From an uncultured Desulfotomaculum sp. (GTDB lineage Bacteria; Bacillota; Desulfotomaculia; Desulfotomaculales; Desulfotomaculaceae): 50,949 nt of DNA. Positions 35,013 to 45,359 of this stretch are shown here, in pieces (position 1 is the stretch's first letter; each line of letters begins with the position of its first letter). The notes under the pieces are model-generated. The model saw nothing but the letters and a program-made list of their open reading frames with translations, was not told where the DNA came from and did no database searches. The position numbers were made by a program, and so were the translations under genes. Location of the stretch: NCBI GenBank assembly GCA_946411205.1, contig CAMKDG010000009.1, forward strand, positions 1-50,949. Reading direction: 5' to 3'.

Positions 35013-35693
35013 CTATTGTTGTGCCATAAGATCAGCCCAGTTCGCCGGGTAGGTTGCATAGAAGAGCTTCACATAGCCGGATGAACTCCAGGTTACTTTA
35101 GAACCTTTGGGTACGAAGAGTACATCTCCCTGGCAGGCCTCGTAAGTCTCACCATTAATGGTAATGGACAGGCTTCCTTCGAGAATAATATCAATCTCTT
35201 CATAGCATAATTCCCATTCAAAGCTGGATTTCTCAATGGTCAAAAAGCCTGCGCTCATTTGGGAATTATCTTTACTGATCACTTCACGATAAGCTACCTT
35301 GGTGTTGGGATTTCCTGTATCAAAGGGCTCATATTTCACTGTCCTGCCGCGTACAATTTTCAGCCCGCTTTTTGGGTCACCATCGGTAAGAAAAGCCGGC
35401 TCAGAAGATGGCGCGGGAACATTGTCCAGGAGGCTATTGGCTAATACCGCTTTGACGATTTGATAGATTAAATCTCTATCAATCGTTTTTTCCTGGTTAT
35501 CTTTCTTCTGTAGACCACTGTCTTTACAGATGTGATTTTTTGTAGCGGATGAATCTGCTGCAAATTCCACACCCAGTTCTTTGGCTAGATCCTGAGCTGC
35601 CGGTGTAATGATGGTATTGCCTTCTACGTAAAATACTTTCTGGCCTTTTTCTGCTGCTGCTTTTACCTCATCTGCACAAACCAGTTTTTTCAA
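35013..35693 (-). CDS. eutQ: EutQ-like cupin protein (possible acetate kinase)
   Basis: This 226-residue protein starts at TTG 35693 behind AAAGGAGGTGG; the longer frame includes that site. The N-terminal part (KKLVCADEVKAAAEKGQK, then ITPAAQDLAKELG) matches the EutQ lead domain. The C-terminal cupin has WELCYEEIDIILEGSLSI and CQGDVLFVPKGS. EutQ has been reported to have acetate kinase activity, which would finish the path from acetyl phosphate to acetate plus ATP. No other acetate kinase gene is in the operon. Confidence 0.9.
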   Translation of the reverse strand: MKKLVCADEVKAAAEKGQKVFYVEGNTIITPAAQDLAKELGVEFAADSSATKNHICKDSGLQKKDNQEKTIDRDLIYQIVKAVLANSLLDNVPAPSSEPAFLTDGDPKSGLKIVRGRTVKYEPFDTGNPNTKVAYREVISKDNSQMSAGFLTIEKSSFEWELCYEEIDIILEGSLSITINGETYEACQGDVLFVPKGSKVTWSSSGYVKLFYATYPANWADLMAQQ

Positions 35694-35741
35694 GGTACCA
35701 CCTCCTTTCACTGACTGCTATAGAAGAATGTGATTGTCACG

Positions 35742-36290
35742 TTAGTATAAGGTTGTCCATAATCTATCGGATGGAGAAGGAATTACCTCGGTATCAACTA
35801 GCAAACCTTTTTCCAGAGCAATAACTGTTCCGGCTTCGAGACCTGCTTTCACAGCGGCAACATCTCCGGTAAAGGTGAAGTAGGCTTTGCCACCGATGCC
35901 ACTGCCCATACGTAGTTCCAGAGCCTGAATGTCTGCGGCTTTCAGTGCTGCATCAGCTGCAATAACCATGGAGGCTAAAGAAAATGATTCCATGATCCCC
36001 AGAGCTCCGGTGCCATCCGGCAGGGTGGTGGCCGTAATGGCTGGGAAAACGGCCGGATGAACATTGGGCAGAATAAAGCTATCTACTAAATATTCTCCTG
36101 CTGCTTCAACACCTACGCTGATAGAACTGTCTACGGCACCCACATCGCCATGGACGATGGCGATATATTTACCCGGACAGACAGGAGTTGCACTAACTAT
36201 TTCCACGGAGGCTGTTTTAAGCATCAGGTCTGTGGCATAGATTCCTCTGGCAATACTTGTAAGCTCAATCATACCTATGGCGTTATACAT
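35742..36290 (-). CDS. pduT: PduT-like tandem-BMC trimeric shell protein with Fe-S cysteine
   Basis: This 182-residue protein has two BMC domains in tandem (about 1-90 and 94-178), as in trimeric shell proteins. Cys38 in the segment TPVCPGKY lies at the position where PduT of Salmonella binds a [4Fe-4S] cluster at the trimer centre, so an electron-conducting pore is likely. It overlaps the end of the PduS-like gene by eight bases, consistent with the two proteins working as an electron path across the shell. Confidence 0.93.
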   Translation of the reverse strand: MYNAIGMIELTSIARGIYATDLMLKTASVEIVSATPVCPGKYIAIVHGDVGAVDSSISVGVEAAGEYLVDSFILPNVHPAVFPAITATTLPDGTGALGIMESFSLASMVIAADAALKAADIQALELRMGSGIGGKAYFTFTGDVAAVKAGLEAGTVIALEKGLLVDTEVIPSPSDRLWTTLY

Positions 36291-37620
36291 ACGAACCCAC
36301 CTTTATGACAATAGAATGTTCTGTGCTTTCGACAACTGTTCCATCGAGGCTGGCATGAACTGCAGCGCCCAGACTGTTGTCGGGAATTTTTCCAATCAAT
36401 TGCCCGGCTTTCACCTGTTCCCCTGCGGTCACAACCGATATAGCCGGTGCACCGATGTGCTGGCGCAGGGCAATACGAATGGTTTCTGGTTTAAATTCAA
36501 TTTCTGTCAGGGGTGCTGGTTTATCAAAAGTCGTTAGACCGATTTTGGCAATAAGACGTTTGCTTGGAATCAAGCGATACTCTCTGGCTGACCGCGGTTT
36601 AAATTCTACCTGTGTCGGCTGATAACGAATGCCTTGTTCTGCCAGCTTCTGCTTATAAAGAATATTGACAGACTTCGGATGAAGATTGGCCGGACAAGAG
36701 AATAATTCGCAAATATTGCATTCACAACATAATTGAGCGATTTGTTGGTCTTTCAGGTCACCCAGATTGTAGCTTAGGGCCCGCATGATTTTATGGGGTT
36801 GCAGATTATGTCCTAACAGATAGCGGGGACATAAATCGGTACACATGCGGCATTGTTCGCAGGCGGTTCTGCCGATTACCCTTGCCCGATCAAGACTCAC
36901 GGATTTTTTACGAATCAAAAAGTGATCCTTTTTCAGCAGTACATAGCCTTTATTTTTTTTGCTAACATATCCATCTAGGGTATTCATGACAGGGCCCATC
37001 ATGGGACCACCATCGATTACGGTATAATCATCCAGGTTTGCCACGCCGCAAAGATTTAGGACCTCCCGGATGGGTACGCCCACGGGCACTTTAACGGTCA
37101 CCGGGTGGGGAATATCGCCGGCAATGGTGATATACGTTTCCGTAACAGGCTTGCCAGCTATGGCATGGTAGATATTTAAGGCTGTTTCTGAATTGATGAT
37201 CACACAACCCACTTTTAAGGGAATGGATGCTTCAGGAACAACTCGTTGCGTTAGTTCATGAACCAGCACCTGTTCGTCACCGGCAGGATAGACATCCCGC
37301 AATTCCATGACTTCCATGTAATCGGCCAGGTCGAGGGCCGTAATTCTCTCTCGCAAAATGCGAATAACTTCTTTGTGTTTTCCTTTGATACCGATGATGG
37401 CCTTACGAGCTTCAATGCTTCTTCCCGCAGCTTCCAGTCCTTTAATGATTTCATCAGGAAACTGTTCCATCAATTGTTGGTCTACCCTGAGCAGTGGTTC
37501 ACATTCGGCTCCATTCAGTAGTATATACTCGGCTTTGGAAGTTAATTTAGCGTGAGTTGGAAAGCCTGCTCCCCCCGCCCCAATAACTCCTGCATCCTTA
37601 ATTAGATTCAGTAAATCCAA
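36283..37620 (-). CDS. pduS: PduS-like flavo-iron-sulfur oxidoreductase (RnfC family)
   Basis: This 445-residue protein has an N-terminal glycine-rich nucleotide/FMN region (GVIGAGGAGFPTHAKL, NGAECEP), an SLBB domain, two ferredoxin-type clusters (CEQCRMCTDLCP and CECNICELFSCP) and a C-terminal lipoyl-like domain (GEQVKAGQLIG). In Pdu systems PduS reduces cobalamin, but no B12 enzyme is present here, so it more likely recycles NADH by passing electrons to PduT. The start is TTG at 37620 behind GGGTGGAG. Confidence 0.93.
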   Translation of the reverse strand: MDLLNLIKDAGVIGAGGAGFPTHAKLTSKAEYILLNGAECEPLLRVDQQLMEQFPDEIIKGLEAAGRSIEARKAIIGIKGKHKEVIRILRERITALDLADYMEVMELRDVYPAGDEQVLVHELTQRVVPEASIPLKVGCVIINSETALNIYHAIAGKPVTETYITIAGDIPHPVTVKVPVGVPIREVLNLCGVANLDDYTVIDGGPMMGPVMNTLDGYVSKKNKGYVLLKKDHFLIRKKSVSLDRARVIGRTACEQCRMCTDLCPRYLLGHNLQPHKIMRALSYNLGDLKDQQIAQLCCECNICELFSCPANLHPKSVNILYKQKLAEQGIRYQPTQVEFKPRSAREYRLIPSKRLIAKIGLTTFDKPAPLTEIEFKPETIRIALRQHIGAPAISVVTAGEQVKAGQLIGKIPDNSLGAAVHASLDGTVVESTEHSIVIKVGSYV

Positions 37621-37641
37621 GTTTCTCCACCCCCAGATTTC

Positions 37642-37902
37642 TTAAAACACGCAGTCTTCGTCAATGATACCGACAATGACGGCGTCAACAGGCATATCGT
37701 CCCGATCCAACATTTTGCGGGCTGAGCTGCCGGTACAGACAATCACTCGCTCGCCAATGCCGGCACCAATGGTATCCGCAGCGATCATTAGACGCCCTGC
37801 GTCAATACCGCCGAGGACTTCCACCAACATGAATTTCAGTCCGATGAGGGATTCTGCTTTTCTAGTTGACCAAATATTATCGATTACTTTGACTGCTATC
37901 AT
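37642..37902 (-). CDS. eutN: EutN/CcmL-type pentameric vertex protein
   Basis: This 86-residue protein forms pentamers that cap the corners of the shell. Family features are IDNIWSTRKAESLIGLKF, DTIGAGIGERVIVCTGS and AVIVGIID. ATG at 37902 follows AGGTGAG with good spacing; an upstream in-frame ATG at 37923 lies within the previous gene and is less likely. It is the only pentamer gene in the operon. Confidence 0.93.
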   Translation of the reverse strand: MIAVKVIDNIWSTRKAESLIGLKFMLVEVLGGIDAGRLMIAADTIGAGIGERVIVCTGSSARKMLDRDDMPVDAVIVGIIDEDCVF

Positions 37903-37909
37903 ATAGGTC

Positions 37910-38203
37910 TCACCTATTTTCAAATTTAATTTGTATATCCTTCATGGCTGCTTCTACCGACGCTGTATCTCCGAAAATGGCAATCATAATCATATTTTGC
38001 GGGCAATGCCCTCGAATATCTTCTACGACTACCCCAGCTGCTTTTTCTGCAATATCAGCAGCGAAGACCATATCAATCAGCCGTCCCTGGACTAAACCTA
38101 CAGCATCATAGTTCTCAATAATGGTGGCTGAAGGAGAGCTTTTTCTTCGAAAGAGAATATCTAAGGTCCCCTTGGAGGGGGATTTGATGATGCGGTACTC
38201 CAT
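37910..38203 (-). CDS. Divergent permuted BMC shell protein, GrpU-like
   Basis: This 97-residue, highly divergent BMC-domain protein shows the core YDAVGLVQGRLIDMVFAADIAEKA and IAIFGDTASVEAAMKDI, with an N-terminal strand-rich part as in permuted EutS/PduU proteins. A single cysteine sits in RGHCPQN. GrpU, a divergent shell protein of glycyl-radical compartments, binds an Fe-S cluster in its pore, and this Cys could be the equivalent ligand (inference). It is cotranscribed with the vertex protein and pduST. Confidence 0.78.
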   Translation of the reverse strand: MEYRIIKSPSKGTLDILFRRKSSPSATIIENYDAVGLVQGRLIDMVFAADIAEKAAGVVVEDIRGHCPQNMIMIAIFGDTASVEAAMKDIQIKFENR

Positions 38204-38223
38204 GTGGAAAAATCACCCCAATC

Positions 38224-39066
38224 TTAAAGGATTTCCTGTGTGCAGTTCAGCGCAATACCCAAGGGTGTTACAAACATGGGGTTTTGCGGCTTATAGGTAG
38301 GAAGATTGGTTTGTTTGGCGATGATATCTTCGATTCCTTCCAGGCAACAGGTTCCCCCTACCAGATAGATTTCTTTTACTTGGTAGTCAGCTACGTGGCG
38401 ATTGATAATAGATGAGACTTTTTCAATAACCGGTCGTAATACGGGCGTTAATTCCCGATGGTTTTTGAAATCCTGCTTATATTGATCCGCTTCGTCAAAA
38501 TTCATTTTATAGGCTCCGGCGATGACGAGAGAAAAGTGAGTGCCACCAGTAGGTTCATCCGCGACATGAATTACTTTACCGTCTTTCAGGATCGCAATCC
38601 CTGTCGTACCACCGCCAATATCAACAATCGCGCCGTCTTTGATCTTAAGCACGGCATTGGCTGCCGTAGGTTCATCCAACAGATTGGTAATTTCGAAACC
38701 GGCCCCCTGTACCACATGTTTAATGGCTCCGGAATCAAGGGTAAAGGTTCCCGGTGGAAGTGCCGCTGCCGCATAGATCAGTTCTGTACCAAGTTTCTGT
38801 TCAAGTTCTTGTTTTAGCTCTCTGACAATGCGAATAGCACCGATATAGTCAACCACCATGCCATCTTTAACCACACTGGCGAAACGATAAGCACCGGCCA
38901 CAGGACGATAATTTTCATCCAGGACGGCCAACACAATGTAAGCTGTACCTAGGTCAACACCGGTGTAATAAACGGCGGATTTATTCAATATGGGTGTTTT
39001 GATAACTTTCTCAAAATCCCGTACCAGTTGATCACAGTATAGAAAAGTTGAATTTAGCGTGTCCAT
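38224..39066 (-). CDS. eutJ: EutJ-like Hsp70-fold chaperone or ATPase
   Basis: This 280-residue actin/Hsp70-fold protein shows phosphate-binding motif YYTGVDLGTAYIVLAVLD, DEPTAAN, VDIGGGTTGIAIL and YLVGGTCCLEGI. EutJ homologues are presumed to help assemble microcompartment enzymes. ATG at 39066 is chosen because GGGGGG lies before it; the longer version to 39090 overlaps the upstream gene more. It shares 13 bases with that gene's end. Confidence 0.9.
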   Translation of the reverse strand: MDTLNSTFLYCDQLVRDFEKVIKTPILNKSAVYYTGVDLGTAYIVLAVLDENYRPVAGAYRFASVVKDGMVVDYIGAIRIVRELKQELEQKLGTELIYAAAALPPGTFTLDSGAIKHVVQGAGFEITNLLDEPTAANAVLKIKDGAIVDIGGGTTGIAILKDGKVIHVADEPTGGTHFSLVIAGAYKMNFDEADQYKQDFKNHRELTPVLRPVIEKVSSIINRHVADYQVKEIYLVGGTCCLEGIEDIIAKQTNLPTYKPQNPMFVTPLGIALNCTQEIL

Positions 39067-39725
39067 TCTTTGCCCCCCAAACATTTCCACATCATAATGC
39101 AGAGGATGTTAATGATCAGATTAACCGTATCAATCAGATCCTGTCGTGAGCAAGCTTGCTCCACCTCGTTCCAATAGGTTTCCAAAAGGGCTGGTTCAAG
39201 CTCGCGGAGGGAAGCACGTAGGTGGTTTAACAAAGCCAGCTCTTTGCCATTTTCTAATCCCACGTGAAATTCACTGATATCAAGGTAATTTTCCAGTTTA
39301 TTGGATCGTTCTTTAATTTCCTCTGCAGACCAGTCCCAAAATCGAATAACTTCTGGAGCTAGCTGTTCCCGTTCCGCCTTTCGTACATTCTGGAAATATT
39401 TGCCCAAGCTTATAACCTCTTCAGACAGGGCAGTATCTCCAGAGCGTAAAATTTCTGCGGCAATGAGAAGAAATAAAGATTCTATGCAGTCCATTCTTCT
39501 ACGCAAGCGTAAGGTGAACCAGTTTTCCCTTCTCTGTTCCTGATTCGGCTCGTTAGAAAGGGATTGTTTGCTGTCACTGCAGGGTGCTTGTACCAGCGTA
39601 ACGCGTCTATCTACAAGAAATTGGCGGGCGCCTGGTGTGATCTTTACATCTGGCTCCAGAACATACGTAGCAAAGGGCTCTGTTTTATATAAATCTCGCA
39701 GTTCCATTTCGGTGACGAATTTCAT
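39054..39725 (-). CDS. EutT-related protein of unknown role
   Basis: This protein of about 223 residues has an N-terminus (FVTEMELRDLYKTEPFATYV, then ITPGARQFLVDRRV) that resembles that of EutT, the cobalamin adenosyltransferase. The rest is helical, as in adenosyltransferases, with LRLRRRMDCIESLFLLIAAE and a helix ending in IILCIMMWK-like sequence. Choline lyase needs no B12, so adenosyltransferase activity is not expected. It may be a retained assembly or regulatory protein of GRM1 loci. ATG at 39725 fits AGGTG spacing; GTG at 39734 is the alternative. Confidence 0.7.
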   Translation of the reverse strand: MKFVTEMELRDLYKTEPFATYVLEPDVKITPGARQFLVDRRVTLVQAPCSDSKQSLSNEPNQEQRRENWFTLRLRRRMDCIESLFLLIAAEILRSGDTALSEEVISLGKYFQNVRKAEREQLAPEVIRFWDWSAEEIKERSNKLENYLDISEFHVGLENGKELALLNHLRASLRELEPALLETYWNEVEQACSRQDLIDTVNLIINILCIMMWKCLGGKEWTR

Positions 39726-39799
39726 GAACCTCACCTACCCTTCCTGAAATCCTCTTTTACCAGATTTCCAAGCGATTTATAGCTATATATTGAAGAAAC

Positions 39800-40255
39800 T
39801 TAATTTTTGTCAGGTGTTTCTTGTTTTCTTAGTAAATATTCTTGCAAAGCTGCCACACCCGTATGATTCTTTAAGGAAATCCAGAAGTACGGTTCGGCAA
39901 GCCCCATTCGTTTCAATTGCTGGATAGAAAGCTTGGCATTTTGTGGTGCCAAATCAATCTTGGTAACCACTCCCAAGACGGGACAAGTAAAGGTTTTCGC
40001 AAAACCGGGCGGATATACTTCAATGGGTCTGGCTTGATCCACCAGCAGTAGCACATGGGACGCGGTTTGTGCTGTGGCGATCAGGTATTTGTACATAGAA
40101 GGATTTTCAATATATGAGCCCGGTGTATCAATGGTGTTTTTTCCGTAAATAACATCCTGGGTCTTTTTTAAAGGTCGCTCGGTATCATTTAAAACATTGG
40201 CTAGTGTAGATTTGCCGGATTGGGTTGGACCGACAACCATAATTCGTTTTTTCAT
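39800..40255 (-). CDS. eutP: EutP/PduV-type small GTPase
   Basis: This 151-residue P-loop protein shows Walker [11 protein letters not shown], switch/Walker B-like [11 protein letters not shown], and the guanine-specificity motif TKID. PduV is thought to act outside the shell in localisation, and EutP has been linked to acetate kinase-like activity; the role here is uncertain. Its ATG overlaps the PduU-like gene stop by four bases. Confidence 0.9.
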   Translation of the reverse strand: MKKRIMVVGPTQSGKSTLANVLNDTERPLKKTQDVIYGKNTIDTPGSYIENPSMYKYLIATAQTASHVLLLVDQARPIEVYPPGFAKTFTCPVLGVVTKIDLAPQNAKLSIQQLKRMGLAEPYFWISLKNHTGVAALQEYLLRKQETPDKN

Positions 40256-40605
40256 GTACGAGTAATCTTGGCGGACGTAAAGTCCAGCAGTTTTTCCAGG
40301 GTGTCATTAATGGCCAGCATGGCGGCTTCGACACTTGCTACATCGCCGGAAATGACCAGGGAGCCTGTAAAACGATCCAGAAAACCGATCTCTACGTCAG
40401 AGGTCTTGGTAGCAATATCGGCTGCGATAATGGCTGTTTCATAGGGAGTAAGAGTTAAAATGCCAATGGCACCGGTTTCTTCAATACCCAGACGTTCATA
40501 GAGATCTTGCACAGGCGAAGCTATAATGTGAGCCAGTGTGACTTGTTTGCCTGGCACATATTCTTGAATAATCCGTTGTTTAGTAAATTCATCCGCTGCG
40601 CCCAT
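40252..40605 (-). CDS. pduU: PduU/EutS-type permuted BMC shell protein
   Basis: This 117-residue protein has the circularly permuted BMC fold: an N-terminal strand [19 protein letters not shown], which forms a small barrel over the pore, then [20 protein letters not shown] and [20 protein letters not shown]. It is a conventional family member, unlike the divergent GrpU-like one at 37910. GGGGAGGG precedes the ATG. Confidence 0.95.
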   Translation of the reverse strand: MGAADEFTKQRIIQEYVPGKQVTLAHIIASPVQDLYERLGIEETGAIGILTLTPYETAIIAADIATKTSDVEIGFLDRFTGSLVISGDVASVEAAMLAINDTLEKLLDFTSAKITRT

Positions 40606-40634
40606 AAAAATCCCTCCCCATATGCAGACTGACT

Positions 40635-41588
40635 TTAATGTCTAATGACCTCAACCTGTAAGTCGTATCCTTTGATAAGCTCTTCAATTTTTGTAAGTTC
40701 TTCTTCTTGGAAGCTCAAATCTTCGGTAATGGCATATGTCATATCTAGTTGCTTGTATTTGTTGATACCCAATTTATGATAAGGCAGTAAGTCAATGCCT
40801 TGAAAGTTTTTGTAGTGTTGAAAGGGTTGCAAAAATTCCATGGTTCTGCGTAGGGTGTCGGCACTATCATTAAATCCCCGGATAAGGGGCATGCGAACTT
40901 TCACGGTGAACCCACGCTGGATGAGTTCTGTTAGGTTATCCAGGATACGTTCATTGGGTACACCAGTAAGTTCATAATGCCGTTCCGAGTCAATATGCTT
41001 AATGTCATAAAGAAACAAATTGGTAAACTGGGCGATCTTGAGCAGCGACTCCAGTTTGGTATAGCCAGAGGTTTCAATGGCTGTGTGGATGCCCAGGCGC
41101 TGACATTCTGTCAGCAGTTGGGTGGCAAATTCCGGTTGCGCTGTGACTTCTCCTCCTCCCAGGGTGACGCCGCCCCCTGAACTGTGGTAGAAGAGTGCAT
41201 CTTGTTGGATGATGTCCAGCACTTCGGAAATGGTTTTATCCAAGCCGACAATGGACAGTGCCTGTTTAGGGCAAAGGGTTTCGCACTTGCGGCAACCGAC
41301 ACAATCAATGCTTCTGTTTACTTGATGCCGAGTATCCTCATTCTGAAAATGATGGATGTGGACGGGACAAACAGGAATGCAGTTGCCACAGTGAATGCAA
41401 AGGTCTTCTTGGTACATGACTTGGTATTTTCTTTCCAGTCCCTCGGGATTCGAACACCATTTGCATCGCAGGGGGCAGCCTTTAAAGAAGATTAATGTTC
41501 TAACGCCCGGTCCATCATAGATGGAGTATTTTTGTACATTGAAGATCCTTGCTTTTCTTTCTAAAAAGCCACCGATTCCTGTTGTCAT
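40635..41588 (-). CDS. cutD: CutD, radical-SAM activating enzyme of choline lyase
   Basis: This 317-residue radical SAM protein installs the glycyl radical on CutC. The cluster motif CPLRCKWC binds the SAM [4Fe-4S], after the typical [16 protein letters not shown] lead-in. Two ferredoxin-type auxiliary clusters follow ([12 protein letters not shown] and [12 protein letters not shown]), with [11 protein letters not shown] and SGY as further activase features. It lies 39 bases after cutC. Confidence 0.95.
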   Translation of the reverse strand: MTTGIGGFLERKARIFNVQKYSIYDGPGVRTLIFFKGCPLRCKWCSNPEGLERKYQVMYQEDLCIHCGNCIPVCPVHIHHFQNEDTRHQVNRSIDCVGCRKCETLCPKQALSIVGLDKTISEVLDIIQQDALFYHSSGGGVTLGGGEVTAQPEFATQLLTECQRLGIHTAIETSGYTKLESLLKIAQFTNLFLYDIKHIDSERHYELTGVPNERILDNLTELIQRGFTVKVRMPLIRGFNDSADTLRRTMEFLQPFQHYKNFQGIDLLPYHKLGINKYKQLDMTYAITEDLSFQEEELTKIEELIKGYDLQVEVIRH

Positions 41589-41627
41589 ATTGTCCCCATC
41601 CTTACCTATTGCTACTTATAAGCTACT

Positions 41628-44171
41628 TTAAAAATGATCTAATACGGTTCTGCTAATAATTTCATCCTGTACTTCTTTGCACAGTTCTACGAAGTAGGCA
41701 CTGTAGCCAGCTACACGAATGATTAAATCACGATATTTGTCGGGTTCTAATTGAGCTTTCCGCAACACTTCATTATCAACGTAGCTGAACTGCATTTGGC
41801 CGTTGCCCAGGATAGAGGCTGTTCTCAGCAAGGTAATCAGACCGTTTTCACCTTCCGGGGTTTCCAGTAGGCCACGTAGTAATTTGAAGTTGTGCACCAT
41901 ACCAATATTCATGGATTCAACATTTAGCTTGCTAACCGATTTAATAATAGCTGTGGGACCCAATTTATCCGCACCTTGGGTCGGGCTGATGCCGTCTGAC
42001 AGAGGTGTCCAGTCCAGTCGTCCATTGGCTGTGGCGCCAGTAATTTCACCAATGGGCGTATTGTTGGAGATGGACAGGGTACCATGAGAAAAGTGCGAAT
42101 ACAGCATTTTAAATTGGTTGTGTGTCCGTTCTGTCCAAGTGATGATATCCGAGGCGATTTCATCAGCATAGTCATCATCATTGCCGTATTTCGGAGCATT
42201 CAGGCAATCCGTCCGCAGGGTGTCAAAGCCTACAAAATTGGCCGCCAAGGCATCCCGCATTTGGCTTAGCGTATATTTCTTTTCCTCAAAGACCAACTTT
42301 TTAATCGCTGCCATCGAATCGGCATAGGTGCCGAGGCCGGAGAAGATCAGGCCGGGGCCGTAATTAACCACAGCGCCGCCGTTTGTCACATCGGTACCTT
42401 TCTCCATACAACCTTCTACCAACAGGGACATGAGTGGCTTAGGAACTAGGTCTCTATGAATCCGTTGGCTGACAATGGTGCCGATGGCCGATAAGCGGAT
42501 AATATGCTCAATTTGTTTTTTGCAGGCAGCGTCAAATTCTTCATAGGTCTTGATATTGTCAAGATCCCCTGTATCAATCCCTTGTCTGGTGCCGTGCCAT
42601 TTCATCATGCCGCGATTAAGAACAAATTCTATGGCAATGGGCCATTGGGTATAACCAGTAGATGTCCACTGATAGATTCTGCCGGATTTTTGTGGTTCCA
42701 CGCAACCCATGAGGCAATAATCCCGGGCATCTTCAATGCCGAAGCCCTTAAGCAGCATCATTTTAATATGAGCATCATCAAAATGGCAGGCTGGGAAGCC
42801 AAGTCCTGCTTTTACTACCTCAACAATTTTCTTTAAATATTGTTGAGGTGATTTGTTGTGAATCCGGCAAGCCAAGGACGGTTGATACATTTTGGTAAAA
42901 CGAATGGCATCCATGATCAGGTACGTCAAGTCATTGGTTGCGTCGCCACCGGTTCGCTTCTGGCCGCCGACGGTGCAGTTGACAAAGGGCTGATAACCGG
43001 CAAAATATTTTGCTCCCAATTCACTGGACAGCCACATAACTTCCGAGCATTTAATAATAAAACAACAGAGCAGTTCAAAGGCTTCCAGTTTGTTCAAGCG
43101 GCCAGCTTCCAGGTCGGCCTGGAACATGGGATAGATATATTGATCCAAACGTCCTAGAGAAATACCGGTTTGGTTTTCTTCCACTACAAACAGAGATTCC
43201 AGCGTCCAGATAGACTGGAGTGCTTCGTGGAAGGTACGGGGCGGATTAGCCGGTACATAGGTTAAAATTTCGGAAACTTTATAAAGTTCTTTCTGCCGAG
43301 CTGCATCATGCTCTTTGTCAGCCAGTTCTCTGGCATACTCGGAAAGCCGTTTGGCATATGCTAAAATGCCGTCGCAGGTCTCAATTTCCGCTTTATAGAA
43401 GTAAATTTTATCTAAATCATCGGGGTTTTCCATGGACAATTTACTGAGTTTCTCGACAGCTTCCTGTCTTGCACCATTGATGCCTTTTTTAATCAGGATA
43501 ATGTCATAGCCTGGGCAGGTATCCCCACCGCCATTGACCTGATGATAAGAAAGATCACTGACAAAGGCTTCACCTGAAAATGACCATACACCGGCTTCTT
43601 CATATTGTTGCTGACAAACTTCATCTACGCTCTTACCTTCCCAGAAGGGGAAAATCTCTTCCCGTAAAATACGCTTGTCCTCTTCACTGATTTGAAAGGG
43701 GTCCTGTGCTCTGGTTGACATGGTGTCCAGTTCGTCGCGAAGCCATCTCCAGGCAATATCAGGGGTTACAGCACCGGCTCTCGGTTTGCCGCAGGGATGT
43801 CCGATAATCAGTTCGTCCTTTTGAATCAGCAGGGGAGCAGTCTCACAGGCTTTTCTAAAACACTTGGCCCGCAGCAGAATCTTAGGTAATCCTGCATTTT
43901 CTTTGGTCACTTGGGTGAAAGCTCTGGCACGATAGGTACTAACACTGGGTTTAGCTTGTAAATAATTAGCCCGTAAACGTTCCAAACGAGGTGTTAAGCC
44001 TGTAATTTCTCCTTCGTACACAGGTGACTTTGTATCACCACTCGTTACGGGGCTGTTTGTAGCTAGTTCTTGGGAAATTCCCTGGAACAGCTTCATAATG
44101 GCAGCTGTTTCTTCCGGGGATAAATGTTTTGTGGCATCCGCAAATCTATTGGAAAACTCTTTTATATCCAA
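41628..44171 (-). CDS. cutC: CutC, choline trimethylamine-lyase (glycyl radical enzyme)
   Basis: This 847-residue enzyme cleaves choline to trimethylamine and acetaldehyde. The radical glycine lies in RVAGYSA (Gly822, 25 residues from the end), and the thiyl Cys is in [11 protein letters not shown] (about Cys490). The following [14 protein letters not shown] carries the Thr and Tyr that line the choline pocket in characterised CutC, distinguishing it from glycerol/propanediol dehydratases, and the Glu of CVEP fits choline N-methyl binding. The N-terminal 40 residues hold a predicted amphipathic helix ([19 protein letters not shown]), probably a shell-targeting extension. The length matches the short CutC form. 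Confidence 0.96.
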   Translation of the reverse strand: MDIKEFSNRFADATKHLSPEETAAIMKLFQGISQELATNSPVTSGDTKSPVYEGEITGLTPRLERLRANYLQAKPSVSTYRARAFTQVTKENAGLPKILLRAKCFRKACETAPLLIQKDELIIGHPCGKPRAGAVTPDIAWRWLRDELDTMSTRAQDPFQISEEDKRILREEIFPFWEGKSVDEVCQQQYEEAGVWSFSGEAFVSDLSYHQVNGGGDTCPGYDIILIKKGINGARQEAVEKLSKLSMENPDDLDKIYFYKAEIETCDGILAYAKRLSEYARELADKEHDAARQKELYKVSEILTYVPANPPRTFHEALQSIWTLESLFVVEENQTGISLGRLDQYIYPMFQADLEAGRLNKLEAFELLCCFIIKCSEVMWLSSELGAKYFAGYQPFVNCTVGGQKRTGGDATNDLTYLIMDAIRFTKMYQPSLACRIHNKSPQQYLKKIVEVVKAGLGFPACHFDDAHIKMMLLKGFGIEDARDYCLMGCVEPQKSGRIYQWTSTGYTQWPIAIEFVLNRGMMKWHGTRQGIDTGDLDNIKTYEEFDAACKKQIEHIIRLSAIGTIVSQRIHRDLVPKPLMSLLVEGCMEKGTDVTNGGAVVNYGPGLIFSGLGTYADSMAAIKKLVFEEKKYTLSQMRDALAANFVGFDTLRTDCLNAPKYGNDDDYADEIASDIITWTERTHNQFKMLYSHFSHGTLSISNNTPIGEITGATANGRLDWTPLSDGISPTQGADKLGPTAIIKSVSKLNVESMNIGMVHNFKLLRGLLETPEGENGLITLLRTASILGNGQMQFSYVDNEVLRKAQLEPDKYRDLIIRVAGYSAYFVELCKEVQDEIISRTVLDHF

Positions 44172-44209
44172 GCTTCTTTCCTCCCTTTCGCGATAACTTT
44201 CTTACTATA

Positions 44210-45346
44210 TTAAAATGCCTTTTGCAAGATAGCGATCAGATCTTCTCTGGACAGTTGTCTGGGGTTTGTGGGGGTACACCGATCATGGAGGGCCAAATCA
44301 GCCATCGTACCCACTTCGCTCTCAAATTTGCTTTGATCAATTCCCAACTCGCGAATGCGATTGGGAATGCCCAGAGATTTTTTCAAATCTTTGATGGCCT
44401 GCATGAAATTTACCGTTCCTTCTCGGTAGGTCCGAGCAGGCAATTGCAGTACAGTAGCCAATTTCGCGTATTTTTCAGCTGCGTATCGCTTGCTGCTGTC
44501 ATTCAAATTTGCGTTATATTCAATCACTGTGCTCAATAACAGTGCATTGGCTCGTCCGTGGGAAATATGAAAAGTTCCTCCCAAGGCATGGGCCAAGCTG
44601 TGGTTAATCCCGAGACTTGCATTGGTAAAGGCCATACCCGCTATACAAGATGCATTTTGAACACGTTCTCTGGCGTAGGCATCACTGGGATCGTTGTAGA
44701 GTGTTTTAAGGTTCTCAAAAATTAATTGGACTGCCTTTTCCGCCAGGGCATCTGTGCAATCGGTTGCCTCGGTAGAAACATAGGCCTCAATAGCATGTAT
44801 CAGCGCATCGATACCGGTATCGGCCACCACCTGTTGGGGCACATGTTGGAGACAGGTGGAATCAAGTATGGCTATATCCGGTGCCATCCAGTCATCTACG
44901 ATGCACACTTTTTGTCCTTCTGTAGTAATAACAGAGAAATTCGTTACTTCAGAACCTGTACCGCTGGTGGAGGGAATCGCAATAAATAATGGCTTTTTAA
45001 ATTCCTCCCCGGCAGCTTTTCTAAACTGCCACAAGGAATACAAAATACCCTTGGCAGCATCAATGACAGAGCCGCCGCCCAAAGCAATAATGGTATCTGC
45101 CTGGGTTTCCAAGTATCGCTTCATCCCTGCGGCGATGACTTTCACATCTGGGTCAGGGTGTACCTCTGTAAAAATAGCAGACTCTATCCCCGTTTCATGG
45201 AGGTAATCAATCGTTTTTTGGAGGTAGCCTAACTTCTCCATAATCGAATCGGAAACAATGAACGCACAAGTTCCTTTGATTTCTTTCAGAAATTCCATGG
45301 ATCCTTCACTAAAATAAATCTTAGGTTTCATGACAAATGTTTTCAT
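44210..45346 (-). CDS. cutO: Iron-containing alcohol dehydrogenase (CutO-like)
   Basis: This 378-residue group III alcohol dehydrogenase reduces acetaldehyde to ethanol and regenerates NAD+ in the compartment. The NAD motif ALGGGSVIDAAKGI, TSGTGSEVTNFSV and the metal-binding HSLAHALGGTFHISHG with later H..CT..NPR are present. ATG at 45346 has GAGGTGA eight bases upstream; the GTG at 45358 is less likely. Confidence 0.94.
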   Translation of the reverse strand: MKTFVMKPKIYFSEGSMEFLKEIKGTCAFIVSDSIMEKLGYLQKTIDYLHETGIESAIFTEVHPDPDVKVIAAGMKRYLETQADTIIALGGGSVIDAAKGILYSLWQFRKAAGEEFKKPLFIAIPSTSGTGSEVTNFSVITTEGQKVCIVDDWMAPDIAILDSTCLQHVPQQVVADTGIDALIHAIEAYVSTEATDCTDALAEKAVQLIFENLKTLYNDPSDAYARERVQNASCIAGMAFTNASLGINHSLAHALGGTFHISHGRANALLLSTVIEYNANLNDSSKRYAAEKYAKLATVLQLPARTYREGTVNFMQAIKDLKKSLGIPNRIRELGIDQSKFESEVGTMADLALHDRCTPTNPRQLSREDLIAILQKAF

Positions 45347-45359
45347 TAGCACTGTCACC

